A stretch of DNA of 64,000 nt from an uncultured Oscillospiraceae bacterium (GCA_900544715.1 UQWL01000001.1:62001-126000), one strand, 5' to 3'; positions 33,997 to 43,340 are shown, numbered from the stretch's first letter. Made by a program: numbers and translations. The notes: a model not told the origin generated them from the letters alone.

Positions 33997-35841
33997 ATGG
34001 CCGATATGTCAGATGAACATACTTATACGGAAAAAGAAAATATACTTTATTTGCTTCATAATTGGTTCGATTGGGATAGGCTGAGTGTAGTGCTTTCAGT
34101 ATTGAGAATTCCAATTCTGATACTTATACCAATCGTTACAGCATTTATACCCAAATTGATCATTGATTGTATTATGCAGAAGGTATCAATTGGCGAGTTG
34201 ATTGGCGTGATTGCGGTATGCAGCGTGGTTTTAGTAGGGCTTCAGTGGTCCGGCGCCTTTTTGGCTTCTGTCGTTTCAGGAAATACCCGTAAGATACGGA
34301 TGCACTATCAAATGATGGCGTTCCATAAAATTTTACATATGGATTATGCTCGCTTGGAAAACAAAACAACGCGCCAAGCCTATGAAGAAGCGAAACAGTT
34401 TTTTGTTCAAAAAAATGCGTTGCCCGCCAGCCAGGGTTTTTATGAGATGGTTTTGCAGCTATGTGTGAACACCCTGGGAATTTTCACCTTTTTGTTTGTG
34501 CTGTCATCTTTAAAACCGTTCATTTTGGGTTTGATTCTTGTAACGTGTGTTTTTGATTATCTATTTTTGATTTATTTACGCAAACGAGAAAAGGAAACAA
34601 ATGAGGGCCTTGCCGTTTTAACCACAAAATTTGATTACCTATATAGAAAAGCCAATGACTTTTCGGCGGGCAAGGAAATTCGAATTTATCAATTTGACAA
34701 TCTGTTCGATTCATTCATAACATCAATGACTTCCATGTATACGAAGATGATTGGGAAGCTGACGCGTCAAACCGTTGAGGTTACCGTCGGCCAAGCGTTG
34801 CTCTCCATGCTGCGGGAAGGAATTTGTTATGCTTATCTGATCTACTGCGTTCTCAAACAGGGCATGATAGTTTCCGATTTTATCTTTTATTTTGGAATCA
34901 TAACCGGCTTTTCCGCATGGCTGTTGGGCATGACCGCTCAAATAAACAACATAAAGCGCGCCATTATCGAATGCGATAAATTCAGAAAATTTATTGATCT
35001 GCCGGATTTAGAGCATGGGGAGGGGCGCAGTTTGCAACAGGCGGAAGCCTCAAAAAAGGATACCATACTCGAAATGAGAAATGTGACGTTCTCCTATCCG
35101 GGGAGTAAAGAACCCGTCATAAAAAATATGAGCTTGGCGATCAAAAAGGGAGAAAATATTGCGATTGTCGGTGAAAACGGCGCCGGTAAAACTACCGTGG
35201 TTAAGTTGTTATGCGGATTGTATGAAATTGAGTCCGGCACCTTGTTATTGCAAGGCAAGGGGATTCAGTCATACGATAGGAGTGAAATATACGCTATGTT
35301 CAGCGCGGTGTTTCAGGATTATTTTTTTTTACCGAAAAGTATTGAAACCAATATTTCATTGTGTGACGATAGCCAGACGGATCATGAACGGGTAGACTCT
35401 GTTTTACGCCAAGTTGGGCTTTATCAAAAAATTATGAGTTTGCCTAGCGGTAAAGATACAATGATGATAAAACAGGTATATCAGGACGCCGTACAGTTCT
35501 CTGGAGGAGAATTGCAACGTCTTCTGCTGGCCCGTGCGCTGTACAAAAAGAATGCTTCTATTCTTGTTTTAGATGAACCAACTGCGGCGCTTGATCCAAT
35601 TGCGGAAAATGAACTGTATGAAAATTTCAGCGAAATGACATGGGGTAAAACATCGATTTATATTTCTCATCGTTTAGCTTCCACACGGTTTTGCGACCGT
35701 ATTTTTTTTATTCAGGATGGAATGGTTGTCGAAGCCGGAACACACGAGGAATTGATGCAAAAGAAAGGATATTATTGGCGGATGTTCGAGCTGCAAAGCT
35801 ATTATTACCAGGAGCAATTAGCCGGAGAGGAAGCATTATGA
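33997..35841 (+). CDS. ABC exporter with fused permease and ATPase (first of pair)
   Basis: The 614-residue half-transporter has about six membrane helices in residues 35-330 and an ATPase domain with Walker A GENGAGKTT, signature FSGGELQRLL and Walker B LVLDEPTAALDP. No C39 peptidase domain is present, so it does not itself cleave a leader. It probably pairs with the overlapping next gene to export the mature peptide or give immunity. ATG 33997 has GAGAGG upstream; a longer frame begins inside the preceding gene and is rejected. Confidence 0.88.
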   Translation: MADMSDEHTYTEKENILYLLHNWFDWDRLSVVLSVLRIPILILIPIVTAFIPKLIIDCIMQKVSIGELIGVIAVCSVVLVGLQWSGAFLASVVSGNTRKIRMHYQMMAFHKILHMDYARLENKTTRQAYEEAKQFFVQKNALPASQGFYEMVLQLCVNTLGIFTFLFVLSSLKPFILGLILVTCVFDYLFLIYLRKREKETNEGLAVLTTKFDYLYRKANDFSAGKEIRIYQFDNLFDSFITSMTSMYTKMIGKLTRQTVEVTVGQALLSMLREGICYAYLIYCVLKQGMIVSDFIFYFGIITGFSAWLLGMTAQINNIKRAIIECDKFRKFIDLPDLEHGEGRSLQQAEASKKDTILEMRNVTFSYPGSKEPVIKNMSLAIKKGENIAIVGENGAGKTTVVKLLCGLYEIESGTLLLQGKGIQSYDRSEIYAMFSAVFQDYFFLPKSIETNISLCDDSQTDHERVDSVLRQVGLYQKIMSLPSGKDTMMIKQVYQDAVQFSGGELQRLLLARALYKKNASILVLDEPTAALDPIAENELYENFSEMTWGKTSIYISHRLASTRFCDRIFFIQDGMVVEAGTHEELMQKKGYYWRMFELQSYYYQEQLAGEEAL

Positions 35842-37697
35842 CATTACATAATACGATCAAACAGTATCGTCTGGCATTTCGTGAAGTGAAAAAACACACG
35901 CCGAGACTAGTCACCATTACAATTTTGCAAGCGATATTGAACGCGGTTTATCCCTTTATCAATATTTACTTTTCAGCAAGAATTATTGACTGCCTGTCCT
36001 CCTCTCAGGAAGTGAAGCAGCTTGTTACGCTCGTTTTGATCTTGCTTTTTCTAAATTTCGTGTTGTTTACGCTAGGTAATTATTTTAAGAGCAAATATGA
36101 GCTGTTCCGAACGCTGTTGTGGCATAAAGAAAAAAACGCAGTTGCTCAAGCATTGAATCAGACAGAGTATCAAAACCTGGAGGATGCCTCCTTTCAGGAG
36201 TCTGTGCAGAAACACGCCAGTGGGATAGACAGCTTTGGCTCATTTTTAAACCGTGTGGTATGGCAATTGGGAGAGCTTATTAAAGGGATTGTTTTATTAT
36301 GTCTCTCCATTTTTTTTATTTTTCCGCTGATCAAGGTAAGTTTAAAAAACACTGGGGGCTCTTTTTTTGAATCGCCGTGGTTTTTGATAGTGATTGCACT
36401 TGGAATCGGCGTTTCTGCCGGGGTGATTGCTTTGGTGAGTGCAAAGCTGCAAAAACGGTATTTCAAGCTGTACGACCAGTGCCTTGCAGTGAATAAAATA
36501 CAAAAATATTATTTTGAAAAGCTTTCTAATTACAAAACTGGTAAAGAAATTAGAATGTTTCATGAAGAAGAATTAATTGAAAGGCACGCAGAAGAAATAC
36601 TGCTAAACAAAGGGAATAAACTGTTCCAAAAGATGACCATGAATAATGCAATACTGGATTCCACTTATGCGCTGCTGGGCGTTGCGATGGGTTTCATTAT
36701 CTATGTATTTATTGGCGTCAAAGGTCTTTTGGGGCTATTCAGCGTAGGATATCTCGTTCAATATATCGGCAGCTTTCTGCAAATTGTTTCGGCAATTGGG
36801 ATTTTAGAGAGCATTTCCGGTCAGGTTGAAATCGTTGTAAACAGTTTAAAATATTACACTGATATCATACAATCCGCCAAAAAAGAACCGAACCAATCGG
36901 CTCTCATTCCGAAATCTCCCCCTTATCAAATAGAGTTTAGAAACGTAAGCTTTAAGTATCCCAATATGGATCAATATGCCTTAAAAAACATTTCGCTCAC
37001 CTTACCATTTGGGGAGCAATTGGCAATCGTTGGTCGAAATGGGTCAGGTAAAACGACCTTTATCAAGCTTTTATGCCGACTATATACCGTTGATGAGGGA
37101 GAGATTTTGCTCAATGGGATCAATATCAACGATTACAAAGAAGAGGAATATTTCAAATTGTTTTCTGTTGTATTTCAAGATTATTCTATATTTTCATTCA
37201 CAGTACAGCAAAATATATCAGGCAACAAGGAGGATGACGGACAAAAGCTAAAAAGCTGCCTGAATAAAGCGGGGATTCTGGAGCGTGTGGAGGCAATGGC
37301 AGATAAAGAAAATACCTATCTGTATTCTGATTACTCTGAAGACGGGGTAGAAATATCGGGTGGAGAGGCACAAAAAATTGCCTTAGCCAGGGCATTATAT
37401 AAAGACGCTCCATTTATTATTCTCGATGAGCCAACTTCAGCGCTGGATCCCCTTGCCGAATATGATCTTTATCAAAAATTCAATCAGCTTGTTGAGGGGA
37501 AAACAGCCATCTACATTTCTCATAGGCTGTCATCGTGCAAATTCTGCAAACATATTGCTGTATTTAATGATGGTGAATTGTTACAATACGGTTCACATGA
37601 TGATTTGATCAAAGATACGGACGGAAAATATTTTGAATTATGGAATGCGCAGGCCCAATATTACTTAACCGGTCAAAAACTAACGCAAACGGTATGA
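35838..37697 (+). CDS. ABC exporter with fused permease and ATPase (second of pair)
   Basis: The 619-residue half-transporter has the same layout: about six helices in residues 20-310, then Walker A GRNGSGKTT, signature ISGGEAQKIALARAL and Walker B FIILDEPTSALDP. It starts at an ATGA overlap with the preceding ABC gene, so the two are translationally coupled and likely form a heterodimer. Both active sites look intact. It is the last gene of the right arm of the peptide locus. Export of the modified peptide is the simplest role; self-protection is an alternative. Confidence 0.88.
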   Translation: MTLHNTIKQYRLAFREVKKHTPRLVTITILQAILNAVYPFINIYFSARIIDCLSSSQEVKQLVTLVLILLFLNFVLFTLGNYFKSKYELFRTLLWHKEKNAVAQALNQTEYQNLEDASFQESVQKHASGIDSFGSFLNRVVWQLGELIKGIVLLCLSIFFIFPLIKVSLKNTGGSFFESPWFLIVIALGIGVSAGVIALVSAKLQKRYFKLYDQCLAVNKIQKYYFEKLSNYKTGKEIRMFHEEELIERHAEEILLNKGNKLFQKMTMNNAILDSTYALLGVAMGFIIYVFIGVKGLLGLFSVGYLVQYIGSFLQIVSAIGILESISGQVEIVVNSLKYYTDIIQSAKKEPNQSALIPKSPPYQIEFRNVSFKYPNMDQYALKNISLTLPFGEQLAIVGRNGSGKTTFIKLLCRLYTVDEGEILLNGININDYKEEEYFKLFSVVFQDYSIFSFTVQQNISGNKEDDGQKLKSCLNKAGILERVEAMADKENTYLYSDYSEDGVEISGGEAQKIALARALYKDAPFIILDEPTSALDPLAEYDLYQKFNQLVEGKTAIYISHRLSSCKFCKHIAVFNDGELLQYGSHDDLIKDTDGKYFELWNAQAQYYLTGQKLTQTV

Positions 37698-37852
37698 AGC
37701 CAAATTCTTTCATATGCCTCTAAAATAAAAGTCTAAACTGGTTTTTTATTCCCATTGCAACCCTAATCATATTCCTTTTCGCTTGCACATCCGGTTTTGT
37801 TGATCAAAGCGAAAAAATTACCCGTAAATACTTTTTTAAAAGGTAAATATCA

Positions 37853-38020
37853 ATGTCCCATTTTTCCCAAACCCTATCACACCGAATTGATACCCTTGAA
37901 ATGATGCAAACATCCTGTGGCGCGGTCGGGATAGGCCGCAACAAATTTATTTGCCAATGCATCGACTTTGCGCTCCAGCATATGGCGCCGGAGCAAACAG
38001 GGCCGCAAAAGCCAGAGTGA
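37853..38020 (+). CDS. Small RHH-like protein (55 aa)
   Basis: A 56-codon ORF with AAAAGG nine bases before its ATG. The end GRNKFICQCIDFALQHM closely matches SRNKFICQCINFAMRHA of the minus-strand protein at 43040-43243, and both begin MSHF. The 'RN-F-CI--AL' pattern is typical of the second helix of ribbon-helix-helix DNA-binding proteins. It sits just after the peptide locus and before a decayed XRE copy. It is possibly a transcription regulator or a remnant of one. Confidence 0.5.
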   Translation: MSHFSQTLSHRIDTLEMMQTSCGAVGIGRNKFICQCIDFALQHMAPEQTGPQKPE

Positions 38021-38052
38021 AACTACGGGTGCGTAGCCATTTAGGCATGTGG

Positions 38053-38110
38053 CTAAATACGGTCACCATCCAGCAGAACAAGCTCTTATGGAAAGAGTTA
38101 ACAATGTACG
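38053..38110 (-). pseudogene. Decayed second copy of the XRE gene 3' end
   Basis: The 29 bases from 38053 (CTAAATACGGTCACC...) match 28511-28539 with three substitutions, in the same orientation, and encode the LDGDRI stop end of the small XRE protein. Upstream, weaker similarity continues but a 4-base deletion and a TAA destroy the frame. The two copies bracket the AT-rich peptide island. Confidence 0.65.
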
Positions 38111-38237
38111 CAGACGAACCGGGTTCGTCCGCGGGTGGTCACAGACCGCTCCTACCGACAGGCCTTTTATCCCAGTGCCCCATGCGGCTATTGTCTATTA
38201 CGAAGTGAGGCGGAGTTTTTTGCGAAAAACGCGTAGG

Positions 38238-38264
38238 GTCGAACTGTGTTCGGCTGTTTTTTTT
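38238..38264 (+). terminator. Terminator at the right edge of the island
   Basis: GTCGAAC (38238-38244) pairs with GTTCGGC (38248-38254), followed by TGTTTTTTTT. A 435-base gene-free stretch (38021-38456) holds this, the XRE remnant, a second terminator and the rimO promoter. Confidence 0.65.
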
Positions 38265-38341
38265 CATATATGTTAAATATCTTGGGCGCACGCAGTGAAC
38301 ACCTACGGATACACCGCCATTCGGTATGTGCCTACATACGC

Positions 38342-38362
38342 AAGCGGCCCCACCGCTTTTTT
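38342..38362 (+). terminator. Small terminator upstream of rimO
   Basis: AAGCGG (38342-38347) pairs with CCGCTT (38353-38358), leading into a run of six T. Confidence 0.6.
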
Positions 38363-38372
38363 CAGCGAAGCC

Positions 38373-38401
38373 TTTTCAATTTTTTGAATTTCTGCTATGA
38401 T
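38373..38401 (+). promoter_or_regulatory. Promoter of rimO-pgsA
   Basis: TTTTCA (38373-38378) and TATGAT (38396-38401) are 17 bases apart, and TG at 38393-38394 gives an extended -10. Confidence 0.7.
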
Positions 38402-38456
38402 AGGGGGCGTAAGAAATGCTGAAACTTTTATTTTTTCCGAAAGGACTGACCGTAAA

Positions 38457-39782
38457 ATGGCCTATAAAATCGGAATGGTATCCCTCGGCTGCCCCAAAAA
38501 CCAGGTGGATGCGGAAATCATGCTCGCAAAGCTTGAGGATGCAGGCTTCCTGCTCGCGGACGATCCCTATGATGCGGATCTCGTGATCGTGAACACCTGC
38601 GGCTTTATTGAGGATGCAAAGCGCGAGGCAATCGACAGCATCCTTGAGATGGCGGAGCTGAAAAAGGATGGCACGATCCAGCGCCTTGTGGTGACAGGCT
38701 GTCTCGCGCAGCGTTATCAGCAGGAGGTGCTCAATGAAATCCCGGAGATTGACGCGCTCATTGGCATCGGCGCAAACAACGATATCGTAAAAATCTGCGA
38801 GGATGCGATGGAGGGAGAAGCAACGCCCTCCTTCCCGCCGCGTGAAAATATGCCGCTGGAGGGCAGGCGCGTATTGACCACGCCGCCCCATTGGGCCTAC
38901 CTGAAAATTGCCGACGGCTGCTCAAACTGCTGCACCTACTGCGCCATCCCCGGCATCCGCGGAGCGTTCCGCAGCAGGGAGATGGACAGCATCGTGGAGG
39001 AGGCGCGGGAGCTGGCGGAATCCGGCGTGAAGGAACTGATCCTGGTCGCGCAGGATACCACGCGCTATGGGGAGGACTGCTACGGCGCGCTTATGCTGCC
39101 CGCGTTGCTTGACCGGCTGTGCGAAATTGAGGGCATTGAGTGGCTCCGCCTGCTCTACTGCTACCCGGACCGCATCACGGATGAGCTGCTGGATACGATG
39201 GCGCGGCAGCCCAAGGTGCTCCACTACCTTGATATACCGCTGCAGCACTGCGATGAGCGGGTGCTGGGCCGCATGAACCGCACTGGCTCGCGCGAGAGCC
39301 TGACGGCGCTGATTGCAAAAATCCGCGCGAAAATTCCGGATATCGTCCTGCGCACCACCGTGATGACCGGGTTCCCCGGAGAGGACGAGGCTGCCTTCAC
39401 GGAGCTTGCAGAGTTTGTGCAGGAGATCCGCTTCGACCGGCTCGGCTGCTTTGCCTATTCGCAGGAGGAGGGGACGCCCGCCGCCGCATTCCCGGATCAG
39501 GTGGAGGAAGAGGTGAAAAAGCACCGTGCGGAGTTGATTCTGCAGGATCAGTATGGTATAGTAGAGGCTAATAACCGCGCGCGCATTGGGAAAATCTACC
39601 GCACCGTCGTAGAGGATTACGATGCTTATACCGACAGCTACACGGGCCGCACCTGGATGGATGCGCCTGAGATTGACGGCACGGTGCGTTTTACCTGCGG
39701 CTATGCGCTCGAGGATGGCAGCTTTGTCGATGTGGAGATCTTCGACATTTCCGATTATGACCTGATCGGCGAAGTGGTTTAA
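38457..39782 (+). CDS. rimO: Ribosomal protein S12 methylthiotransferase
   Basis: RimO adds a methylthio group to an Asp of ribosomal protein S12 using two Fe-S clusters and SAM. The 441-residue protein has the N-terminal MTTase cysteines Cys12, Cys48 and Cys82. The radical SAM motif CSNCCTYC carries ligands Cys155, Cys159 and Cys162, and a C-terminal TRAM domain is present. The start sequence VSLGCPKNQVD is the RimO form (MiaB differs here). It lies 22 bases before pgsA, a common clostridial arrangement. The ORF can be extended upstream to 38397 but only across the promoter. Confidence 0.95.
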   Translation: MAYKIGMVSLGCPKNQVDAEIMLAKLEDAGFLLADDPYDADLVIVNTCGFIEDAKREAIDSILEMAELKKDGTIQRLVVTGCLAQRYQQEVLNEIPEIDALIGIGANNDIVKICEDAMEGEATPSFPPRENMPLEGRRVLTTPPHWAYLKIADGCSNCCTYCAIPGIRGAFRSREMDSIVEEARELAESGVKELILVAQDTTRYGEDCYGALMLPALLDRLCEIEGIEWLRLLYCYPDRITDELLDTMARQPKVLHYLDIPLQHCDERVLGRMNRTGSRESLTALIAKIRAKIPDIVLRTTVMTGFPGEDEAAFTELAEFVQEIRFDRLGCFAYSQEEGTPAAAFPDQVEEEVKKHRAELILQDQYGIVEANNRARIGKIYRTVVEDYDAYTDSYTGRTWMDAPEIDGTVRFTCGYALEDGSFVDVEIFDISDYDLIGEVV

Positions 39783-39804
39783 ACCGGAAGGGAGTACATA
39801 CCGC

Positions 39805-40371
39805 ATGAACACTCCGAACAAATTAACGGTTCTGCGCATGATTTTAGCGCCCGTTTTTCTGGCTGTTTTTCTGGCGCAGGGCATTCCATACCACTATTGG
39901 TGGGCAGTGCTCGTATTCAGCGCGGCCGCGATTACGGATGCGATCGATGGTAAGCTCGCGCGGAAAAACGATCAGATCACCGTTTTCGGAAAGCTGCTTG
40001 ACCCTGTGGCGGATAAAATGCTCACCACCGCCGCGCTGCTGGGCTTTATGCAGGTTGGCCTGTGCAATATCTGGATTGTTATGATCGTGCTCACCCGCGA
40101 ATTTGCCGTGACGAGCGTGCGGTTGATCGCCTCTGCGGAGGGCGTGGTGATTCCGGCAAACATTTGGGGCAAGCTCAAAACCGTCAGCCAGATGACGTTT
40201 ACGATTGTCATTATGCTGCTGGCGGCGGTGCAGGCGCTGGGCGTGCTGCCCGCGTCGTTCCCGCTGCCGCTGATTTCCAATATTCTGCTGTGGGTGACGG
40301 CCGCGCTGACCGTCGTATCGGGCGTGATTTATTTGATGCGGAGCACGAAAATCATCACGTTTACAAAATAA
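39805..40371 (+). CDS. pgsA: Phosphatidylglycerophosphate synthase
   Basis: The 188-residue membrane enzyme joins CDP-diacylglycerol and glycerol-3-phosphate, the first step to phosphatidylglycerol. The CDP-alcohol phosphotransferase motif is complete: DAIDGKLAR, then GKLLDPVADK (D-G-x2-A-R-x8-G-x3-D-x3-D, residues about 45-70). Several hydrophobic helices span the membrane. GGGAG precedes the ATG. It is read with rimO. Confidence 0.94.
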   Translation: MNTPNKLTVLRMILAPVFLAVFLAQGIPYHYWWAVLVFSAAAITDAIDGKLARKNDQITVFGKLLDPVADKMLTTAALLGFMQVGLCNIWIVMIVLTREFAVTSVRLIASAEGVVIPANIWGKLKTVSQMTFTIVIMLLAAVQALGVLPASFPLPLISNILLWVTAALTVVSGVIYLMRSTKIITFTK

Positions 40372-40440
40372 ACAGATGAGCGGGTAATTTGTTCCTATTT
40401 TCGTTGCAAAATAGAAGTAGAATTTTTTCACCCGCCGGTA

Positions 40441-40752
40441 TATAATGATAGCAATCCATTGATTTTCAAATGCGTTTACCGGGAGAAGTAGCCGGGGAAA
40501 GCCGCACCAGAGAGAGGGCGCATTCGTTGCGAGCGCCCTTTGCACGCGCCCCAGTGAAATGCACCCGCCAGCACGCGGGGGGAAAGGGGGCGAATTGCCC
40601 CGAACGAGTATCCCCGTGCGGAAGGCGCCGTTACCGCCAAAGGGTTCGGGCAAGTGTGCTCTGACCCACTGAGCAAAAAATCGCAGTGGAACCGCGGAAC
40701 AAATCCGCCTGCGCTGAGTGCCCGTTTGGGCCGCGCGGGCGGTTTTTTGTTT
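40441..40752 (+). promoter_or_regulatory. T-box riboswitch (tRNA-Cys) with promoter, upstream of cysE-cysS
   Basis: A TATAAT at 40441-40446 starts the leader. AGAAGTA (40484-40490) is the AGTA element of stem I, CAGAGAGAGGG follows, and GTGAAATGCACC offers TGC (40560-40562) as a Cys specifier. The T-box TGGAACCGCGG (40687-40697) is present. Its variable base is A, which would pair with the U73 discriminator of tRNA-Cys. GCGGA/TCCGC forms the antiterminator, and CCGCCTGCGC (40705-40714) with GCGCGGGCGG (40733-40742) plus six T forms the terminator. Uncharged tRNA-Cys should switch on cysE-cysS. Confidence 0.9.
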
Positions 40753-40786
40753 TTTTGCAGATTCCGCCGCAGGGGAGGAGATTGTG

Positions 40787-41443
40787 ATGTTTCGTCAGCT
40801 CAAAGAGGATATCGCCTGCGTGCGCGAGCGCGATCCCGCAGCGCGCAGCGCATTGGAGGTTTTACTGCTATACCCCGGCCTGAAGGCCATTCGGATGCAC
40901 CGCCGGGCCAATTGGTGCTACCGTCACCGGCTGTTTTTCCTGGCACGTTGGATTTCTCAGCGCGCCGCGCATAAAACGGGGATCGAAATCCACCCGGCCG
41001 CAAAGATCGGCCATCGCTTCTTCATCGACCATGGCACGGGCGTAGTCATCGGCGAAACGGCGGAGATCGGGGACGACGTGACGCTCTATCAGGGCGTTAC
41101 TCTCGGCGGCACGGGCAAGGATACGGGCAAGCGTCACCCGACCATCGGCAACAATGTGATGATCGGCGCGGGTGCGAAGGTGCTCGGCCCTTTCAAGGTG
41201 GGGGAAAACAGCAACATTGCCGCAGGCGCAGTGGTGCTTGAGGAGATCCCACCGAATTCCACAGCGGTCGGCGTGCCTGCGCGTGTTGTCAAGCGTAACG
41301 GCGTGCGCATTGACAACCTCGATCAGGTGCACGTGCCCGACCCGGTGGCGCAGGAGCTTTGCTGCATGATGCTGCGCATCGAGCAGCTGGAGCGTGAAAA
41401 CGCGGAATTGGAAAAAGAATGCAGGGAACGGGAGGCTACCTGA
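40787..41443 (+). CDS. cysE: Serine O-acetyltransferase
   Basis: CysE acetylates serine with acetyl-CoA, the first committed step to cysteine. The 218-residue protein has an N-terminal helical part, then left-handed beta-helix hexapeptide repeats (residues about 65-185), with the catalytic region [18 protein letters not shown] and the glycine-rich [14 protein letters not shown] loop. A short coiled, acidic C-terminal tail follows. GGGGAGGAG precedes ATG 40787. It lies under the Cys T-box and 69 bases before cysS, so cysteine supply and tRNA-Cys charging are co-controlled. Confidence 0.95.
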   Translation: MFRQLKEDIACVRERDPAARSALEVLLLYPGLKAIRMHRRANWCYRHRLFFLARWISQRAAHKTGIEIHPAAKIGHRFFIDHGTGVVIGETAEIGDDVTLYQGVTLGGTGKDTGKRHPTIGNNVMIGAGAKVLGPFKVGENSNIAAGAVVLEEIPPNSTAVGVPARVVKRNGVRIDNLDQVHVPDPVAQELCCMMLRIEQLERENAELEKECREREAT

Positions 41444-41512
41444 CCTTTTTCCCTTGTAAAAAGGCTCGGATTTCGATAAAATGACAGTAGAAAAAAGAAG
41501 GAGCGATTTTTC

Positions 41513-42916
41513 ATGAAGGTTTATAACACACTGACCCGGCAGAAGGAAGAACTGAAACCGATCACACCGGGTGAGGTCAAAATCTATGCCTGCGGCCCCA
41601 CCGTTTATAATTATATCCACATCGGCAACGCCCGCCCGCTGTGCGTGTTCGATGTGCTGCGCCGCTATCTTGAATACCGCGGCTACAACGTGCGCTTTGT
41701 GCAGAATTTTACGGATATCGACGATAAGATCATCCGCCGCGCCAATGAGGAGGGCCTCACCTTCTCCGAGGTGTCGGAGAAATATATCAAGGAGTTCTGG
41801 GTGGACGCCAAGGGGATGAATATCCGCGAGGCGACTATCCATCCAAAGGCGACGGAAAATATCGACGAGATCATCACCATCATCTCCGCTCTGGTCGAAA
41901 AGGGCTATGCCTATGAAGCGCAGGGCGACGTGTATTTCAGCCCCGCGAAATTCGCGGAGTACGGCAAGCTTTCCCACCAGCCGCTGGAGGAGCTGGAGGC
42001 GGGTGCGCGCATCAACATTGGCGAAGTCAAAAAGGAGCCCATGGATTTTGCGCTCTGGAAGGCCGCGAAGCCGGGCGAGCCGAGCTGGGATTCCCCGTGG
42101 GGCAAGGGCCGCCCGGGCTGGCACATCGAGTGTTCTGCCATGGTGCGCCGCTATCTCGGTGAAACGATCGATATCCACTGTGGCGGGCAGGATTTGATCT
42201 TCCCGCACCATGAGAATGAGATTGCGCAGAGCGAATGCTGCAACGGCGCGCCCTTCGCGCATTACTGGATGCACAACGGCTTTATCAATGTGGATAACCG
42301 CAAGATGTCGAAATCCCTCGGCAATTTCTTCACCGTGCGCGATGTGGCGCAGGAATATGGCTATGAGCCGATCCGCTACCTGATGATCTCTTCGCAGTAC
42401 CGCAGCCCGATCAACTACAGCATTGATATCATCGAGCAGTGCAAGGCCTCTTTGGCGCGGCTTTACAGCTGCCGTGACAGCCTCGATTTCGCGTTGAAAA
42501 ACGCGGTGGAAGAGCCCGGCGCGGACGACGATGCGGTGATCGCAAAGCTGGAGGAGCGCAGAAAGCAGTTTGAAGAGGCGATGGATGACGACCTGAACAC
42601 GGCGGACGCGCTCGCGGCCGTTTATGAGCTGGTGCGCGATATCAACACGCATGTGGCGGCGGGCGTGCACTCCCGCAGGCTGTGCGAGTACGCGTCGGAG
42701 CTTTTTGATACGCTGTGCGGCATTCTGGGCCTCGTTTACAACCGCGCGGAGGAGAAGAGCCTGGATGATGAGATTGAAGCGCTCATTGAGCAGCGCAATG
42801 CGGCGCGCAAGGCGAAAAATTGGGCGGAGGCAGACCGCATCCGCGATGAACTGAAGGCGCGCAATATCATTTTGGAGGATACGCCGCAGGGCGTAAAGTG
42901 GAAATACGCCGAATAA
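41513..42916 (+). CDS. cysS: Cysteinyl-tRNA synthetase
   Basis: This 467-residue class I synthetase charges tRNA-Cys. The HIGH-type motif is HIGNARP within [14 protein letters not shown], and KMSKSLGNF is the second ATP motif. Zinc ligands include the early Cys in IYACGPTV and the later HIECSAM and [10 protein letters not shown] segments. The C-terminal helical DALR-type domain binds the anticodon region. It is the second gene of the T-box operon and ends before a strong palindromic terminator. Confidence 0.97.
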   Translation: MKVYNTLTRQKEELKPITPGEVKIYACGPTVYNYIHIGNARPLCVFDVLRRYLEYRGYNVRFVQNFTDIDDKIIRRANEEGLTFSEVSEKYIKEFWVDAKGMNIREATIHPKATENIDEIITIISALVEKGYAYEAQGDVYFSPAKFAEYGKLSHQPLEELEAGARINIGEVKKEPMDFALWKAAKPGEPSWDSPWGKGRPGWHIECSAMVRRYLGETIDIHCGGQDLIFPHHENEIAQSECCNGAPFAHYWMHNGFINVDNRKMSKSLGNFFTVRDVAQEYGYEPIRYLMISSQYRSPINYSIDIIEQCKASLARLYSCRDSLDFALKNAVEEPGADDDAVIAKLEERRKQFEEAMDDDLNTADALAAVYELVRDINTHVAAGVHSRRLCEYASELFDTLCGILGLVYNRAEEKSLDDEIEALIEQRNAARKAKNWAEADRIRDELKARNIILEDTPQGVKWKYAE

Positions 42917-42940
42917 ACAGAAAAAGTGAATTTGCAATGC

Positions 42941-42980
42941 AAAGCCGGGCCCTGCGGAGAAATGCGCAGGGCCCGGCTTT
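42941..42980. terminator. Bidirectional terminator after cysS
   Basis: A perfect 16-bp stem, 42941-42956 with 42965-42980. It lies between cysS and the convergent small gene at 43040. Confidence 0.75.
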
Positions 42981-43039
42981 GGCATCATAGAGCATTTCAA
43001 ACGATGTGGGGATCACATCGCAACATGGGAAAACCCGGC

Positions 43040-43243
43040 TCAGCTTTTGATGATAGGGTCGATGCCGTTTGTACGCAGGGGGAAGTCCGCGTGCCGCATG
43101 GCGAAGTTGATGCATTGACAGATGAATTTGTTGCGGCTCATATTTGAGTTGATCGCTTTAGCGGCCGATGGTTTCAAGGGCTTCTTTTTGAAGGCGGATG
43201 GTGGTGGGGGTTTTTGACAGGGTTTCGAGAAAAAATGGGACAT
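43040..43243 (-). CDS. Small RHH-like protein (67 aa)
   Basis: The 67-residue basic protein starts at ATG 43243 with GGAGG eight bases upstream. The first half is Pro/Lys-rich (KPPPPSAFKKKPLKPSA) and the second half, INSNMSRNKFICQCINFAM, looks like the helical part of a ribbon-helix-helix DNA binder. It is divergent from the Arc-like gene at 43341 and paralogous to the ORF at 37853. It may be a regulator of its own divergent promoter region or part of a toxin-antitoxin-like pair; neither can be shown from sequence. Confidence 0.55.
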   Translation of the reverse strand: MSHFFSKPCQKPPPPSAFKKKPLKPSAAKAINSNMSRNKFICQCINFAMRHADFPLRTNGIDPIIKS

Positions 43244-43265
43244 AAAAATTACCTCCGGCATTAAT

Positions 43266-43294
43266 TTGATAACATTATGGTTGTATACAGTCAA
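43266..43294 (-). promoter_or_regulatory. Promoter of the minus-strand RHH-like gene
   Basis: On the minus strand TTGACT (43294-43289) and TATCAA (43271-43266) are separated by 17 bases, 23 bases before the ATG. Confidence 0.55.
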
Positions 43295-43340
43295 GTGATT
43301 TTTGATTAAAATGATATCAGATTGTTAGGAGGTTGTTATC

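Noticed and set aside
38060..38276. Short plus-strand ORFs right of the peptide island
   Set aside because: They overlap the decayed XRE copy and a terminator, have no ribosome sites and show no similarity to neighbouring small proteins.
40868..43000. A 710-codon minus-strand open frame opposite cysE and cysS
   Set aside because: It lies antisense to two well-conserved genes, has no ribosome site, and its composition (rich in His, Arg, Leu and Val) is typical of the complement of GC-rich coding DNA.
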